64,000 nucleotides of DNA from NCBI GenBank assembly GCA_008704415.1, contig VXIS01000026.1, forward strand, positions 1 to 64,000, in the 5' to 3' direction. Source of the DNA: Sphaerosporella brunnea. Its lineage: Eukaryota > Ascomycota > Pezizomycetes > Pezizales > Pyronemataceae. Both the position numbers and the translations under genes were made by a program. This document shows positions 34,718 through 45,939 of the stretch, piece by piece (the first letter of the stretch is position 1; each line of letters opens with the position of its first letter). Under the pieces are notes generated by a model. That model did not search any database, was not told where the DNA came from, and worked only from the letters and a program-made list of their open reading frames with translations.

Positions 34718-37031
34718 TTATAATTCTTCGTCTGCTCCCGGTGTGACCGGGACTGACAGTGAGGCCTGTTCTAGATCCATATCATCGGTCGTGGCGTCGT
34801 CCACGTCCTCTTCGTCCTCTTCTTCCGTACCCGAATTCGCCGTCGGAGTAGCCTTGGTGTTGGCTGGCTGAGCTACCAGACATGGTCGGCAGGGGTCTCT
34901 GAGCATGGCCCCGGCTTCGGGTCAGTTGGTCTGGGGTGTCCTCAATCGCCCCGACCGGGGTGGCGTTCGCTCCTGTAGCCTGTGTGGCGGTAGCCAATTC
35001 TGCGGGGTTAGATTTTCCTCTAGCCTTTCTAGCCGCCTCCTTCTTTTTAGGGCACGTGTCGCTTTTTGCGGAATGTTTCCCCATGCAGTTGGGGCATTTA
35101 AGCATTGAAGCGGAGTGCTTGCAGATGCGGCCTGTCTTCTTGTTGCACTCGGCGCAGCCGGTGATGTTGCACTTGTGGGTGGCGGTAAGGTGCGAACCTC
35201 TACAGTGAGCGCACTTGGGTGGGGCTTGTATCCTCCTGTGGCCGCAGTTAAGTGACAGGTGGCCCCAGCCCGAGCAGTGATCGCAAAAGGCATCAGGACC
35301 TGCTTTCAGGTATGATTCTACCTTCAGGCAGCGTCCCGCGAGAAGCAGACCCTTTCGGATGGCGTGCATAGCGGTGCCGCAGTCTTTAACGGCGAAGGTG
35401 ACAGAGGAGGCGCGTATGTTGCCGTCTCTGGTGCGTTGTTGGACTAGAGTCTCAGGGACCAACCAGCGGATCTTCATTGGGATGTCCAGGCCATCATTAT
35501 CGGTCATCAGGTCCCGCTTGAGCGTGTCGAGCTTGCCGATGTAGCGTTGAGTGTCTACGGGGTGGAGTTTGATTCTTGTCCATTCCTCATTCGGGCTCAC
35601 AGCCACTATGGATGAGTCCAGTCGTCTTGCCGCAGCTAGGATGGTGTCGCTGAAGGTGCAAACCTGTACAGCCGTTGCTGAGGGGTATGACAGGGCGGTG
35701 ACTGTGCCTTTTCGATTCTGGGTTATCTTGGCCAGACGGATGAAGCCGGGAGCTCGTTTTGCGGCCAGCGCGTCGTTGATGGCTTGAACCAGGTTGGAGC
35801 CATAGCTGTTGTTGACGGGGTGCTGCGAAGCACCTTCCTCGCGGGCTAGGATGATCGTCCGTGCTCTATCAGGGACGTCTTTCTCACCTGGTTTGAGGGC
35901 GGCGATCGGGGTGCCAGTGGCGAGGGAAACTGTTGTTTTGGGGGCCCTGTGGGCCTTCCTCTTGACTACCGCTGTCCAGGACCCGTCCGCCCTAGAGGTG
36001 TCGGCCTTGCTTGGTTTGTCTGCCGCATTGAAAATGCTTGGTTTCGATGCAGGGCCCGCCTTGAATTCCTTTGTCTTGGTGGGGTTAGTTGCGTTGTTGG
36101 CACGACTGGCCTTTGCTGCAGCCGTGGCTGAACGTTACAGAATCTTCGGGGGCCTATCCTGCTCCGTCTGGTGAGGTTGGTTGTCGGTCTTGGGGAGTGC
36201 GTGCTGGGACGCTGCGAGGGACTCTTCCTTCCTTGGTCGGACTAGCTGTGCTAGCAGTTGGAGCTCCACGGCATGCTCTTCTTCGGTCCTGTTCATGATT
36301 TCCGCCTCCTCCTTTTCAGTCACCCACTCCATGGATGAGCCCGGTTGTGGCGCCGTAACTGGAGTCGGAGTAACAGCTGCCCTGTGTTTGGAGGCAGCGG
36401 GCTTGTGGGTTTGAGGGCTGACCGTGCCCTGAGACGTTGCTTGTACGGTTGGCCGTTGCTGTGCTGCGACCACGCGTTCTAGTTCCTCCACCTTCGAGAC
36501 GAGCGGTCCGGTGATGTCGGCGATCATTTGAAGCACGCGATTTGCGTGCGCATCGAAGTCCGAGCTCAGTTGGTTCACGTGGCCGGTTAGGGCCTCCCTA
36601 ATGGTGTCGCGGATAGTGGAGTCCACCAGTCTGACGTAGCTGGGCGCTTCTTCGAATCGCCGTTTCTTGGGTTGGGCAGGTGGACTGCCGAACGTGGTGG
36701 GGGTGCTTGAAAAGATTAAGTCTGTTGTCGGCTTGGAGGTGTGATCTTTCAGGCAGCGCGTCATGGCGCGAGTCATGCGTGGCGCACCTAGTGCGCCCGG
36801 AGTTGGTGGGGTCGGGTCTGGAGCAGCAGGGCTGGTCTGGGGCTCGGCAAGAGCCGTGGCGATGTGGGCGACACTCAGCGACGGAGTCGGGGTCAAGACG
36901 GGTTCGGACCACTGAGAGGCACCCTGAAGGTCAACCTCCATGTCGTCCACTTTGTTCGTGTCGGTCGTCTGGGACGACTCGATCGGATCAGATGGGTCCT
37001 CCAGAGGAGGTGCCGAAGTCAAATCCGTCAT
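34718..37031 (-). pseudogene. LINE copy 1 ORF1 (gag-like, zinc knuckles)
   Basis: Encodes the RNA-binding protein of the retrotransposon particle. One frame runs from MTDLTSAPPLEDP at 37031 to about 34880. The N-terminal half is Pro/Thr-rich; the middle holds a conserved GYGS-type segment (RARTIILAREEGA); the C-terminal half has four Cys/His clusters (CDHCSGWGHLSLNC, CAHCRGSHLTATHKC, CAECNKKTGRICKH, CPNCMGKHSAKSDTC) followed by a basic tail. Lesions are one in-frame TAA at 36135 and one frame change near 34880, after which the acidic end DDMDLEQ...GADEEL is read. The start is the first ATG in frame after the leader. Confidence 0.8.
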
Positions 37032-37187
37032 TTCGGCGTGCGACGCGGCGGCGGGGCCCGTCTGTTGTTGCGCCCGGAGGCGTGAAGCAAAAGTTTTTCT
37101 GGCGATCGGGGTTTCTATCCAATGAGAGGGAGACACGTATCGGCTTGGCGTTCTCAAGCGCGATGCGTGTGGTTGTCGAGTGTGTTG

Positions 37188-37321
37188 ACCTCCTCTCTTG
37201 AAATCTCCGGTGGCAGGGGGATGCGCAAAAAGACCTTCTTGCCCTTTTCCCCATCTTCCGCAGGTTCCTTTATCTGGAACCCAACTATCTTGCCACTGTC
37301 GAGGATAGTAATTTTGGCCAT
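37188..37321 (-). pseudogene. 109-codon ORF of the TIR element, 5' part
   Basis: Starts MAKITILDSGKIVGFQIKEP at 37321 and continues through VFLRIPLPPEISREEV into the LINE's target duplication, where it is cut. Without the LINE the frame continues in phase into 30445-30640. The family is unknown; it has no transmembrane segment or signal peptide. It is the only coherent frame in the element. Confidence 0.65.
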
Positions 37322-37485
37322 TGCTGATGCGATTGGCTGGTGTTGGTGTCAGTCAGTGTCGGCGTCAGTGTCGGTGTCGTATCACTAGAAAAGATTAACC
37401 CCACTCGCTTGGTGCTCGCTTAGTGAGGTTACTCCGGGTAATGCCAAACTAGCGAAGGTCCAGGTTTAAGGCGCACAGCACCATA

Positions 37486-38939
37486 CTGTTGAAGAACATA
37501 CGTTGATTGCGGTTCACCGGCCACGCCCTCCGTGAAGCTCGCGAAGCAATCAACTCAAATCACTTCGAATATAGAATCAGCTTTTCTTCTGCCTCCATGT
37601 AGCCGCCAGCCGGCAAATGCAAAGTAAGATTGCTTTTCCAATATACTTGCAAAACTATCGCGCAGGTTCAGATCACGATCAAAGGAATAGCCGTACTCAC
37701 CGCAACCACTAGTCGAAACAGCCCAGATGTGTTAGCCGGGGAGAGACTAGCAATTGGGCTCCTAAAAGGCAATTCAAATCAACGATGGCGGATTCAACTC
37801 CACTGCATGCCGCGTGGCGGCGTCGATGGAGATCATACATCATCCCACGTTCGCATCCGCGTTGGGAAAACGACTGCTGCCTTGGGCGCCAGCCCCAGAG
37901 GTGCAACATCGACGCCGATGGGCTTGTCATAGAACATGGAGTTGGCATTTATTATGGCGTTGCGCGCTTCGGAGAGCGCTGCCTGCAGGAGCAATGTAGC
38001 GCAGGCGGCCTGAACCCAACCCTTCGGGAGGCTCCGCATTGACCACAGGTTATAAACTGATCACTGCATGAGAACTCTGAAAAAACCTCGTTGCCGTCCC
38101 CTAAACAAGATGCGCTCTGTAAGACTGAGGCACGGGCTTACACCAGTCACGCAATGTTGTGATGTTATAAAACACTCGCAACGATGACCTTGCGAAATTT
38201 CCCCAGCGTCGCTATCAACCACTATACCCGCTGTCAACCGTTGTGGTAGCTGTCAACCACCGTGACCAGCTGAAGATATTTTGTGCGTTGTGCACAGCTC
38301 AGTCTTTTTGTGATGGTGAAGTCTTCAGTTTTTCTGGGCCGTTATGATTAATTAACGCTGTGGGCCCCAAACTGTCGAAAGTACACACAGTGGCAGCCAG
38401 CAACGGCAATAACGAGACCGAGCAAAAAGACCTTCATTTGACCACAAGCTACAGCCATTCACCAGCGCAAGCATCAAGCAGAGGCTGAAGCTAAGACGGA
38501 ATCGCAGCAAATCAATGAGCCTGTGTTTCTGGATTAGGTGAAGAATGAAGCAGAAGGAAACGAGGATCACGAGGCAGAAGATGACAACGGTGACCGCGAG
38601 GCCATGGATAAATCCCTACCGATATACATTACATTAACGCTATTCAAGTCCACATTTGCACACACTCAAACTCGGAGTTGGAAACAGCGTGATTGCGAGA
38701 AATTCTACAAACTGCAGTTGTTGTACCTCCGCCAATTTGTGAAATTGGAGTGTCAAGATTGGGGAGAATCATCAAGGCGGGTATCCGGCTCGGATACTAT
38801 AACTGTTTACCTCAATGGGTTCTCACGCTGTTTTAGCCCTCGCAAAGATGAAGATGCTTTTATCGGCCCGCAAGTGCTCCGCCGGCCAATATTATACCCG
38901 CCGTCTGCCGGTCAAGGGCTTGAGCTGCGTGCAGCTAGC
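37486..38939. other. No supportable gene
   Basis: Between the two LINE-containing regions. Short frames only; no terminal repeats or exon chain recognised. Confidence 0.35.
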
Positions 38940-41158
38940 CACCGCGTCGCGTGTTTGTTGTATGGCACCGCCGCTCCAGCCACGGTGAGCGTCATGACTG
39001 GCAGCTTACGCCTCCTGGTCAGCAGCAGCGCTTCTGTGTTGCCTACGTCAAAGGCCACGGCGTTGTCGTCGGCCCACAGGAGGCTGGCTGCCGCCCATGC
39101 GTTGGCCGTTTTGCTGACTTCGGCGAGGTTGCCCCCGGTGGCCACCCAGGCGACGTCGTCGGCATACGACAGTGCGAAAGCGTCCGCATCGGCCACGCAC
39201 GCCTCCGCCGCGGGAAAGAGGCCGGATAGGTATATCGCGAAGAGGATTGGCGACACCGGCGATCCCTGAGTCAGGCCAGTCCTGATGGCCATGGGGTCGC
39301 TGAGTTGGCCTTCGATCTTCATCTGGACCGAGCTGTCATGAAAGAGGCTGTCCAGCGAATGAGGCTATGCGGCGCGCGGAGCTCCACGACTCTGCGGATC
39401 AGCACCGCCTTCGAGACGTGGTCGAAAGCGCCTTTGACGTCCATAAGCACGACGCCGACGATCCGTTGGTCCTGCCAGGCGGTTTGGGCTTGGTCCATGA
39501 GGATGGCCACCGCGTCGACGGCGGCTCTGCCGTTTCGGCTGCCGAATTGCCCTTCGTGAAGCCAGGACCTGGACTCGGCGGCCCTCACCACCCTGCCTGC
39601 CACCACTCGCTCTATGACCTTGCCCAGGCAGCATAGAAGCGAGATCACTCGGTGAGATCGGACCTTGGAGTAATCGTCTTTGCCGGGCTTCGGGATGACG
39701 ACGCCCGTGGCTTGCCGCCATGGCTGTGGCTGGTAGCCTTGCCAGACGCATGCGCGGACCAGCGCCGCGAAGCCCTTGCGATGCCATTTCCATACTAGAC
39801 GCACGGCTGGCGGGCCGAGCTTGTCCGTGCCGGCTGCTGAGCGGGAGACCTGCGTCCCGCACGCCTTCTCCACTTCGTCATCCGCGACCAGGACATCGTT
39901 GCTGAGGCAGTCCAGTTCCCTGCTGGACCAATTGGCGTTTGGTGGCGGCAGGAATGCCTGTTTGGCCATCATGGCGCTCTTGCCGGCGACAGTTGACGCC
40001 TTGTGCCGTTCGGACTCGACATAGGCCCTCCTCCGGCGGCGACTGCGGCCCCGTTGGCGTAGCACACAGCCGCCCAGGTGTCGCCGGGTCCAGCCTGCTG
40101 CAGGAACTCGGCCAAGCCCTCGCGCTTGGCGCGGTGGATGGCGGCTCTTATGTATCGGCGAGCATTCTTGACCGCTTGCCGGGTGGTGCCTTGGCGCCGC
40201 CGAAAGGAGCGATTAGCTGCGCTCAGAACCCGTCGCAGCTGATTGATGTCGGCATTCCACCAGCGCTTGGACCGGGCACAGATGCGGAGCGGCTTGGCGT
40301 GTTCCTGCAAGACCTTGGCCAGAGTGTCGGAGATCCAGGTGGCCTCCGCGTCCAACCGGGCCAGGGGTCATCAATCCGGATCGGTGGCCGGTTGTCGGCT
40401 TCCCTGTGCCAGGTGCATTCTGCCTCCTTCTGCTGTTCTTCCGACATGCCGGCAATGTCCCAGCCTGTGATCTCCTGGCTGGTGCAGGAGCCCGAGTGCG
40501 AGTCCGATGGATTGTCTAGGCAACTCCAGGCCACAAGCGCGTGATCCGAGCCAGTTGCGTGACCAGGCGCGTCTGCGGTCCAGCGGTTCACGTTTAGGCT
40601 CGGAGTTGACATGGTAAGGTCCAGGATCGCTGGGATGGCGCCACGGTCGCACGTCGAGGTGTCGTCGTCCCAGATCGTCAATTCATGCCGGTCTATGATC
40701 GAGTCGAGCCAGGAGTCGCCTCGGCTGGTTTGGCATGACGGATCCCACCGCGGACTGTGGGCGTTGAAATCGCCGGCCAGGACGACTCTGCCGGTAAACA
40801 AAGCCTCCCAGTTCTCGAGCCGGATTGGGTGCTGCCGCAGGAAGCCGTCGCTGGCTGCATCGTGGCTGAATTGGTCATAGACATTGATGATCCGGCAGCG
40901 GGCCCCGGACGGAGTCACAGCGTCAATCACCATGAGGTCGCCTGTAGATGTGAGGTCTGAGCGGACGGTAAACCTGACCTTGGAGTCGACCTGGATTTCG
41001 ACGCGCGTCCGGCCGGACCCGTATATCCGGAAGCCTTGGTGAGTTATTCGGTAGCTCGGCGGCTCCTGAATCAGGACGATCGCGGATGGCGGTTTCCAGG
41101 TAGGCCTGGAGGACTGGTCCGGACCGGTTAGCGTTGTGTTGGACGCATCGCATCACAG
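38940..41158 (-). pseudogene. LINE copy 2 ORF2 remnant (EN and partial RT)
   Basis: Starts MRCVQHNANRSGPVLQAYLE. Endonuclease motifs VVLAGDFNAHSPRWDP and GSDHALVAW are intact. RT has KPGKDDYS, MDVKGAFDHV, GSPVSPILFAIYLSG and YADDVAW. Frame changes lie in the early endonuclease, near 40370, 40010 and 39330, and the gene ends at the deletion near 38940. It keeps the canonical QGSP that copy 1 lost. Confidence 0.82.
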
Positions 41159-42060
41159 CTGCTCCTCCGGCATGGCCGGGGCTGACGTGGGGTACGGGGT
41201 TAGATCCACCATCTCTGCGTCCGAGCCGCAGTCGGAGGCATCGCGTCGTTGACCGCTCTCATCATGCGCGAGCCGTACTGGGCGTCTACCGGATGCGATA
41301 CGCCTGCCTCCTGCGACAGGATAATAGTCCGGACTCGGTCCGACAGGTTGTGGACGGCCGGCTTGCGAGCCACGGCGGCCGTGGTGGTGGTGGTGGTGGC
41401 GGCGGCTGCGCCGGTCTTCACCGGCTTGTTTGCTTTGCCGGCGACCGTCCACGATCCGTCGTTCCGGGAGGTGTCGCCTCCGCTGTAGACGGCCGCTGAG
41501 TAGGTGCTGGCCCTGGCTTCGTTCGTCGGGGCGGCAGTGGCCTTGGCCGCGGTTTTCGGGGCGGTGCCGGCTGTCTCGCGCTGCTGCAGTGCCGGTCTGG
41601 CGGCGGTTTTGGTGGCTTTGGTGGCCGCTTTTCCGGCCTTTGGGGGGGGGGGGGGGTTGTCGGGGGCGTGCTGAGACGCAGCCGAGGACGTCGAGCAGGT
41701 CGCCGTCGTGTTGGCGGTTGGGCGTGAGGCGCTGTCGGCGGCCGCGGAGGTGGAGGCGCGTTCCAAATCGGCGATTCTGGCCGTCAGGGTGTCAATGGCG
41801 TCCTGCAGGATCCAGCGGTGTACCTCCGCCTGCTCGCGCAAAGCAGCCTCGAGGCGGTCGCGCGTGTCTGGCGCTGGTAGGCTGGGCGGCGTAGCGGTGG
41901 CCTCGAAAATCCGCATGGGCGCGCGGGCTCTTGGGGCCGTTGGTGTCGTCGCGGCTTGGGAGCTGTCGGCGGCGGTGGGTGGATGCGGCGACAGTCCGGA
42001 TGCCGGGTGGAGTAACCAGTAGCACCTCCTTCATGGCTACGTCGATGATAGTGGCGGACG
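41157..42060 (-). pseudogene. LINE copy 2 ORF1 remnant, zinc knuckles deleted
   Basis: Encodes an Ala/Thr-rich gag-like region (LEAALREQAEVHRWILQDAI, a coiled segment) and the conserved RVRTIILSQEAG, matching RARTIILAREEG of copy 1. Soon after VNDAM the sequence jumps to the acidic ORF1 end (DAEMVDLTPYPTSAPAMPEE), so all four zinc knuckles are missing. A G12 run at about 41641 gives a Pro tract. Confidence 0.7.
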
Positions 42061-42254
42061 GCGATGTTGGTGGTGCCCGAAGCCGAGCGTGAGGTTTTTC
42101 CCCAGAAGGAATACACACGGACCGAAAGCCTTTCCACGTGGTCATCCTCACGACAAGCACGCATTTACTGACCGTTCACGAACGAAAAACACTCCGAAAA
42201 ACAACATGAAAATTGACATAACATAACATGTCGAAAAAAACAAAAAGAAAGAAA

Positions 42255-43187
42255 TCACCGACTGCTATTCCTCACCGGGTTGCTCATCGGGTCCCCACTG
42301 ATTCTCAAAGCTTCGAGGCGACTGTGCTGTGGCCGCACGGCGTCGTGTGCGGCGGCGCCACGATCCTGGCCCGTGGAACGACCCGGGGCAGTAACACTGC
42401 GCGCCAAGCGATGACCGGCGCGCGATTCATATCCGGGGCCAGCAAACGGGGGCACCCAACCAGGCCGACAGGAGGCGGCAGCGGAACTGACAGCAGAAGA
42501 GGAGCGGCCAGAGCCACCGGCAGCTGCCTGCTCGAGCAGCAGCGTCTCTTTCGCCAATCTGACCTTCTCTCTCTCGAATCTGACGGCGACCAGTTCCTCC
42601 TCCTGCTTCTCTCTCTGAAATCTGATGCTTGCAGCCTCATCCTCCTTCTTCGCCGCATGGCGACGCAGCGCGACAATCTCCTCCTCAGCCTTGGCCGCTT
42701 TGTAACGCAGGTCGCCAGTGTCCCCCTCACGGCGGGCACCGTCAGTGCGGTGTTTAATCAGCTGCGTCCCGTGGTCTGCAGCAACGCTGCGAGTCTGGCC
42801 GGCCAACGCCTCCAGGGTAGCACCCTCGGTACGGAGCTCAGCCGCAGCCATGACTTGATCCGGGGCATCAACTAGAGTATGGGCAGCTGAAGCCTCGAGG
42901 ATAGCACCCTCAGGGCGGATCTCCGCCACATCCATTTCCTGGTCTGCGGCATCGACTCGGGTGTTGGCAGCAGCCAAGCCCATCTGCGCAGCAAGCTTCT
43001 TCGCCGCGGCATTGATCTGCTTCTGCTGGACGGTCAGCGTCTCGTCCACCTTCTTCTTGAGAAGAATGTGGAGAGAGTGCAGAGCTGGCTGTTCAATGTC
43101 CACAGTGTCAACGCCCAGCTTGACCCTACAGCACCAATTTGGATCAGCGATGATGGCTATATCAAACAGGATGACTCGGTGCGTACG
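42255..43187 (-). CDS. Possible coiled-coil protein with internal repeats
   Basis: The 320-codon frame contains three imperfect repeats of about 28 residues (TRVDAADQEMDVAEIRPEGA, then TLVDAPDQVMAAAELRTEGA, then a weaker one), followed by a charged, heptad-like region (RREGDTGDLRYKAAKAEEE and FQREKQEEELVAVRFEREK) typical of coiled coils, and a Ser/Arg/Pro-rich tail. A plausible splice removes 43126-43186 (GTACGC donor, TAG acceptor), linking TTDAWFNKAIELA to VKLGVDTVDIEQ in phase. The 5' end is unresolved; an in-frame TGA follows MGNANLTELSQ further upstream. No known family. Confidence 0.4.
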   Translation of the reverse strand, partial: RTHRVILFDIAIIADPNWCCRVKLGVDTVDIEQPALHSLHILLKKKVDETLTVQQKQINAAAKKLAAQMGLAAANTRVDAADQEMDVAEIRPEGAILEASAAHTLVDAPDQVMAAAELRTEGATLEALAGQTRSVAADHGTQLIKHRTDGARREGDTGDLRYKAAKAEEEIVALRRHAAKKEDEAASIRFQREKQEEELVAVRFEREKVRLAKETLLLEQAAAGGSGRSSSAVSSAAASCRPGWVPPFAGPGYESRAGHRLARSVTAPGRSTGQDRGAAAHDAVRPQHSRLEALRISGDPMSNPVRNSSR

Positions 43188-45310
43188 CCAGTTCGATAGC
43201 CTTGTTGAACCAGGCATCCGTGGTGATTGTCTTCGTCTCTATCGCGGGTAGGGATCCACCTGGTGTGGTTCGCCCTGTTGAGCAACCACTCCTCGTTTTC
43301 GAGGAAGTAACGTTCCAGCTGCACGCGAACATTTGCAACGTCGAGGCCGAGTCACTGAGAAAGCTCGGTCAAATTGGCGTTTCCCATCTGGTTATGTTAG
43401 CCGCGAGATATGATCGACGAGATGATCAGCGAAAGCGGGAAAGCAAGCGGACCGTTGCGACGATGCAATAGTTTGTATTCCACAAAGTCGCAATTCATGC
43501 GCAATTCGTTGTGTCTATTATACTGGTGCAATGCAGGGGCGCTTACTGTGTGTTTGTGGGTGTGGGTGTGTGTTTGTGGGTGTGTGTGTGTGTTTGTGGG
43601 TGTGTGTGTGTGTTTGTGGGTGTGTGTGTGTGTTTGTGGGTGTGTGTGTGTGTTTGTGTCGGTGAGGGAAAGGTAGGTCGGTAAGGTGAATAGTGGAAAG
43701 AAGGAAAGAAGGAAGGGAGCAAGGGTTAGTGGCCGTGGTCTGCAAACAGCGACTGAAGATCGTCCTTGGTTGCCTCCTCGCGGACATTTGCAACCAACAC
43801 GAGCCAGCCATTAGTCAGGTGTAGAGTGAGCCAGCCGTCGGTAAGCTAGGTTTGTTGGCCGCGACATCGCCGCTACTGGCCTTATGTCATTCAGATCTAG
43901 TGTTGCCGGAGAGCGTTGTCGCTTCCCCGATCATCCATTATCGCTGCGGTTTTATTTTTGAATGGCCTGGGGAAGGAGACAGTGGGGTTGAATCGTTGTT
44001 GCGGCGGGGTTTTGTCTGGGGCTGCGCGCGGAGTTCACTGAATAGCAATCGCGCCTCGCGTGAGAGGAAACAAGGCTACACAGTTAAGCGCACACCTGGT
44101 TGGAGACCAATAGCCACCTATGATGCCACAGACTCTGCGGTCATTGTGTGCAGCAAGCATGAGGCCGTAAAAACTTGCAACAAGCGCTTTCTAATGCTGC
44201 ATGCAGGCAGCAGGTTTCCTCGGCGGTTGCCAGTAGATTCTTGCAATCAGGACGCCACTTGTCAATTGGGAAAGTAGATCCCACATATCTAGCAGCTGTG
44301 AAAGCAGAGCTCGTTCCTGATACTGGGTCATCGTCGAGTGAAAATGATTACTGACAAACAGAAGCATGATTCGAATGGCAGGGAAACTACAAGAATCGCT
44401 GCCGGAATCATCTGTTTGTCCACTGCCAGTGCTAACCACGGAGGCTTAAGCTTGATTTCATCGCCCCGATTTCCCATCATACCGGTAGGTGCCTTGCGGA
44501 GCTGGCGTCTCGCAGTCTGTTCACAACCGATCCGTGATAACATTATGGGAGTCATGGAGAGTGCCGACCCATAGGCTCAGAAGAACGAAAAGTGGTTGTG
44601 CAACGTGTTGGAGCGGGTTCAAGGTGGACAATTCTCATTCACAATGCGGACCTCACGAGTTCATTCGCACAGCCAGCGACCATTTGTTCACGGCCAGAAG
44701 TCCCGATCATCACGATACCGGTAACCAGTAATCTGTTGCTCGTCAGTAAGCATTCGATATGTTGCCGCGCTTGCGTAATCGTAGTCCCCCCCCCCCTCTT
44801 GGTGGAATCTTGCAAGATGAAAATCAAGAATTGCCGCAGCTACAGATAGTTTCTTCAAGCCCCGATCCATGTCTCGATCGCTACAGAAAGCCAAATCTCA
44901 ACGGACTCAGAGCGCAATATCCTGTTCCCTTTAAATAGGTATCATCATGGGATGTGGGTTGTTGTGGGCAGGCGTACAGCTCACTAAATTGTTGGCCGCG
45001 CACTTCTCTGGGACCCTCGTCGTGAGCTTACCAGGGACCACGGGTGGTGGTGACCACCGCCTTGGCACGAGTATTGGATGAAGGTATTCGCCAGGGCTGC
45101 TCATTATACAGTGGCCCAGGCCCAGCGCAGACGCTGTCGACAAGACCATAGACAGAGAGTGAACGTGTGCATGAAGGTCTTATGCCTTGTTGGAATAACG
45201 TCACGCAACAAGCAGACGTCACCACGGAGTGTCTAGATTTGTTGTCCCTTTTCCTATCCAGCATTTTCGCTACGCCGTGCTTAGCGCCAGTCTTCAGCAC
45301 TGTTCTCCGT
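43188..45310. other. No supportable gene; contains a GT-rich minisatellite
   Basis: At 43551-43660 a unit of about 20 bp (TGTGTTTGTGGGTGTGTGTG) repeats five times. The remainder has only short frames and a C10 run near 44788. Confidence 0.45.
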
Positions 45311-45939
45311 AAAGCAGGCTTCATCCTAATGTCCTTCGAAATCAGTGAGAATACCAATTCGTTGATGTCGTCAACCAGGCAGTAGAACATGCGCTGGCCA
45401 TCCGGGTCTCTTAGACTGCTCCATTTCGACCACAGACACGAGCTTGCGCCTGCGCACCGAGATCTCCTTATCCCCTGTGCGGATCTCACGGGTTTTCTTG
45501 CCATTTTTGCCCTGGCGAGGGCATATGGCGTCGTCCTCCCTGCTTGACCATTAGCACACGCTCCAGAGGCGGAGGAAGGCAGTGGGATAGCACTTCATGA
45601 TTTCGGACTCGGTGATGATGCGCTTAATTTCTCTGACCAACAGGTCGCTCACGTGGACTGCTGATTCCGGGGTCGGTGGAGCCTTGACAGGGGTAAGGGG
45701 AGAGCTGCTTGCTATTTGCGGATCATTCCCTCCTTCCAATAGTTGGAGTTGTTGACGTAGCAGGCCTTAGCCATTCTGCCATCGTCAACAAGGCTGAAGT
45801 CCATCTCTGCTGCGGTGTCAGCTGCGTCTGATGAATTGGGAGTCAAGCCGGTGAAGGACGGACCGAGGAACTCGTGACCGAATTCGCCCGTGTGGCCGCC
45901 GTAATAGTGGCGGAAGGACTGCTCGTTTTGTGATGACAT
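45311..45939 (-). pseudogene. mago nashi pseudogene 1
   Basis: Derived from the same gene as 53.0 kb, introns included. Exon 1 MSSQNEQSFRHYYGGHTGEF and GHEFL; intron at the same place; DGRMAKACYVNNSNYWKEGM and IRK; then VHVSDLLVREIKRIITESEI, a donor GTGCTATCC in the same phase, EDDAICPRQG and, after a frame change, DPDGQRMFYCLVDDINELVF and SLISKD. Lesions: nonsense TAG replacing the Glu after IRK, loss of the second intron's donor, one frameshift, and no stop where Mago should end. Retained introns mean DNA-level duplication, not retroposition. Confidence 0.88.

Larger units (their letters stand above)
30655..37187 (-). mobile_element. Full-length Tad1/I-type LINE, copy 1
   Basis: 6,533 bp on the minus strand, flanked by an exact 14-bp duplication ACCTCCTCTCTTGA at 30641-30654 and 37188-37201. 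The 5' end has a roughly 156-nt leader, then ORF1 (gag-like) and ORF2 (endonuclease, RT, RNase H, zinc knuckle), a 3' region, a terminal hairpin and an A-rich tail next to the duplication. A full-length copy with intact duplication implies fairly recent insertion, but both ORFs carry lesions. Confidence 0.93.
30303..37485 (-). mobile_element. Small TIR element interrupted by a LINE
   Basis: 55-bp inverted repeats at 30303-30357 and 37431-37485 agree at 53 positions (both differences are transitions). They start TATGGTGCTGTGCG and include GGACCTTCGCTAGTTT. TA at both outer edges is compatible with TA target duplication. Subtracting the LINE and one copy of its target duplication leaves 636 bp containing a 109-codon ORF that runs from the 37.3-kb side to the 30.4-kb side. 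No transposase is recognised, so it is either non-autonomous or an unknown element type. Confidence 0.75.
38940..42170 (-). mobile_element. Diverged LINE, copy 2, 3'-truncated
   Basis: Same architecture and orientation as copy 1 but GC-richer and clearly another family. Homology begins near 42170 in ORF1 and stops abruptly near 38940 within RT, just after YNKHATRW. The rest of RT, RNase H and the 3' end are absent. Loss of the 3' part is the reverse of usual 5' truncation, so it reflects later deletion. No target duplication was found. Confidence 0.85.

Noticed and set aside
31500..36200. Many plus-strand frames opposite the LINE (for example 33764-34312)
   Set aside because: They are antisense shadows of the reverse transcriptase and gag frames and carry no domain.
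43551..43660. Telomeric repeat
   Set aside because: The GT-rich unit is about 20 bp, interstitial and unlike the TTAGGG type; treated as a minisatellite.
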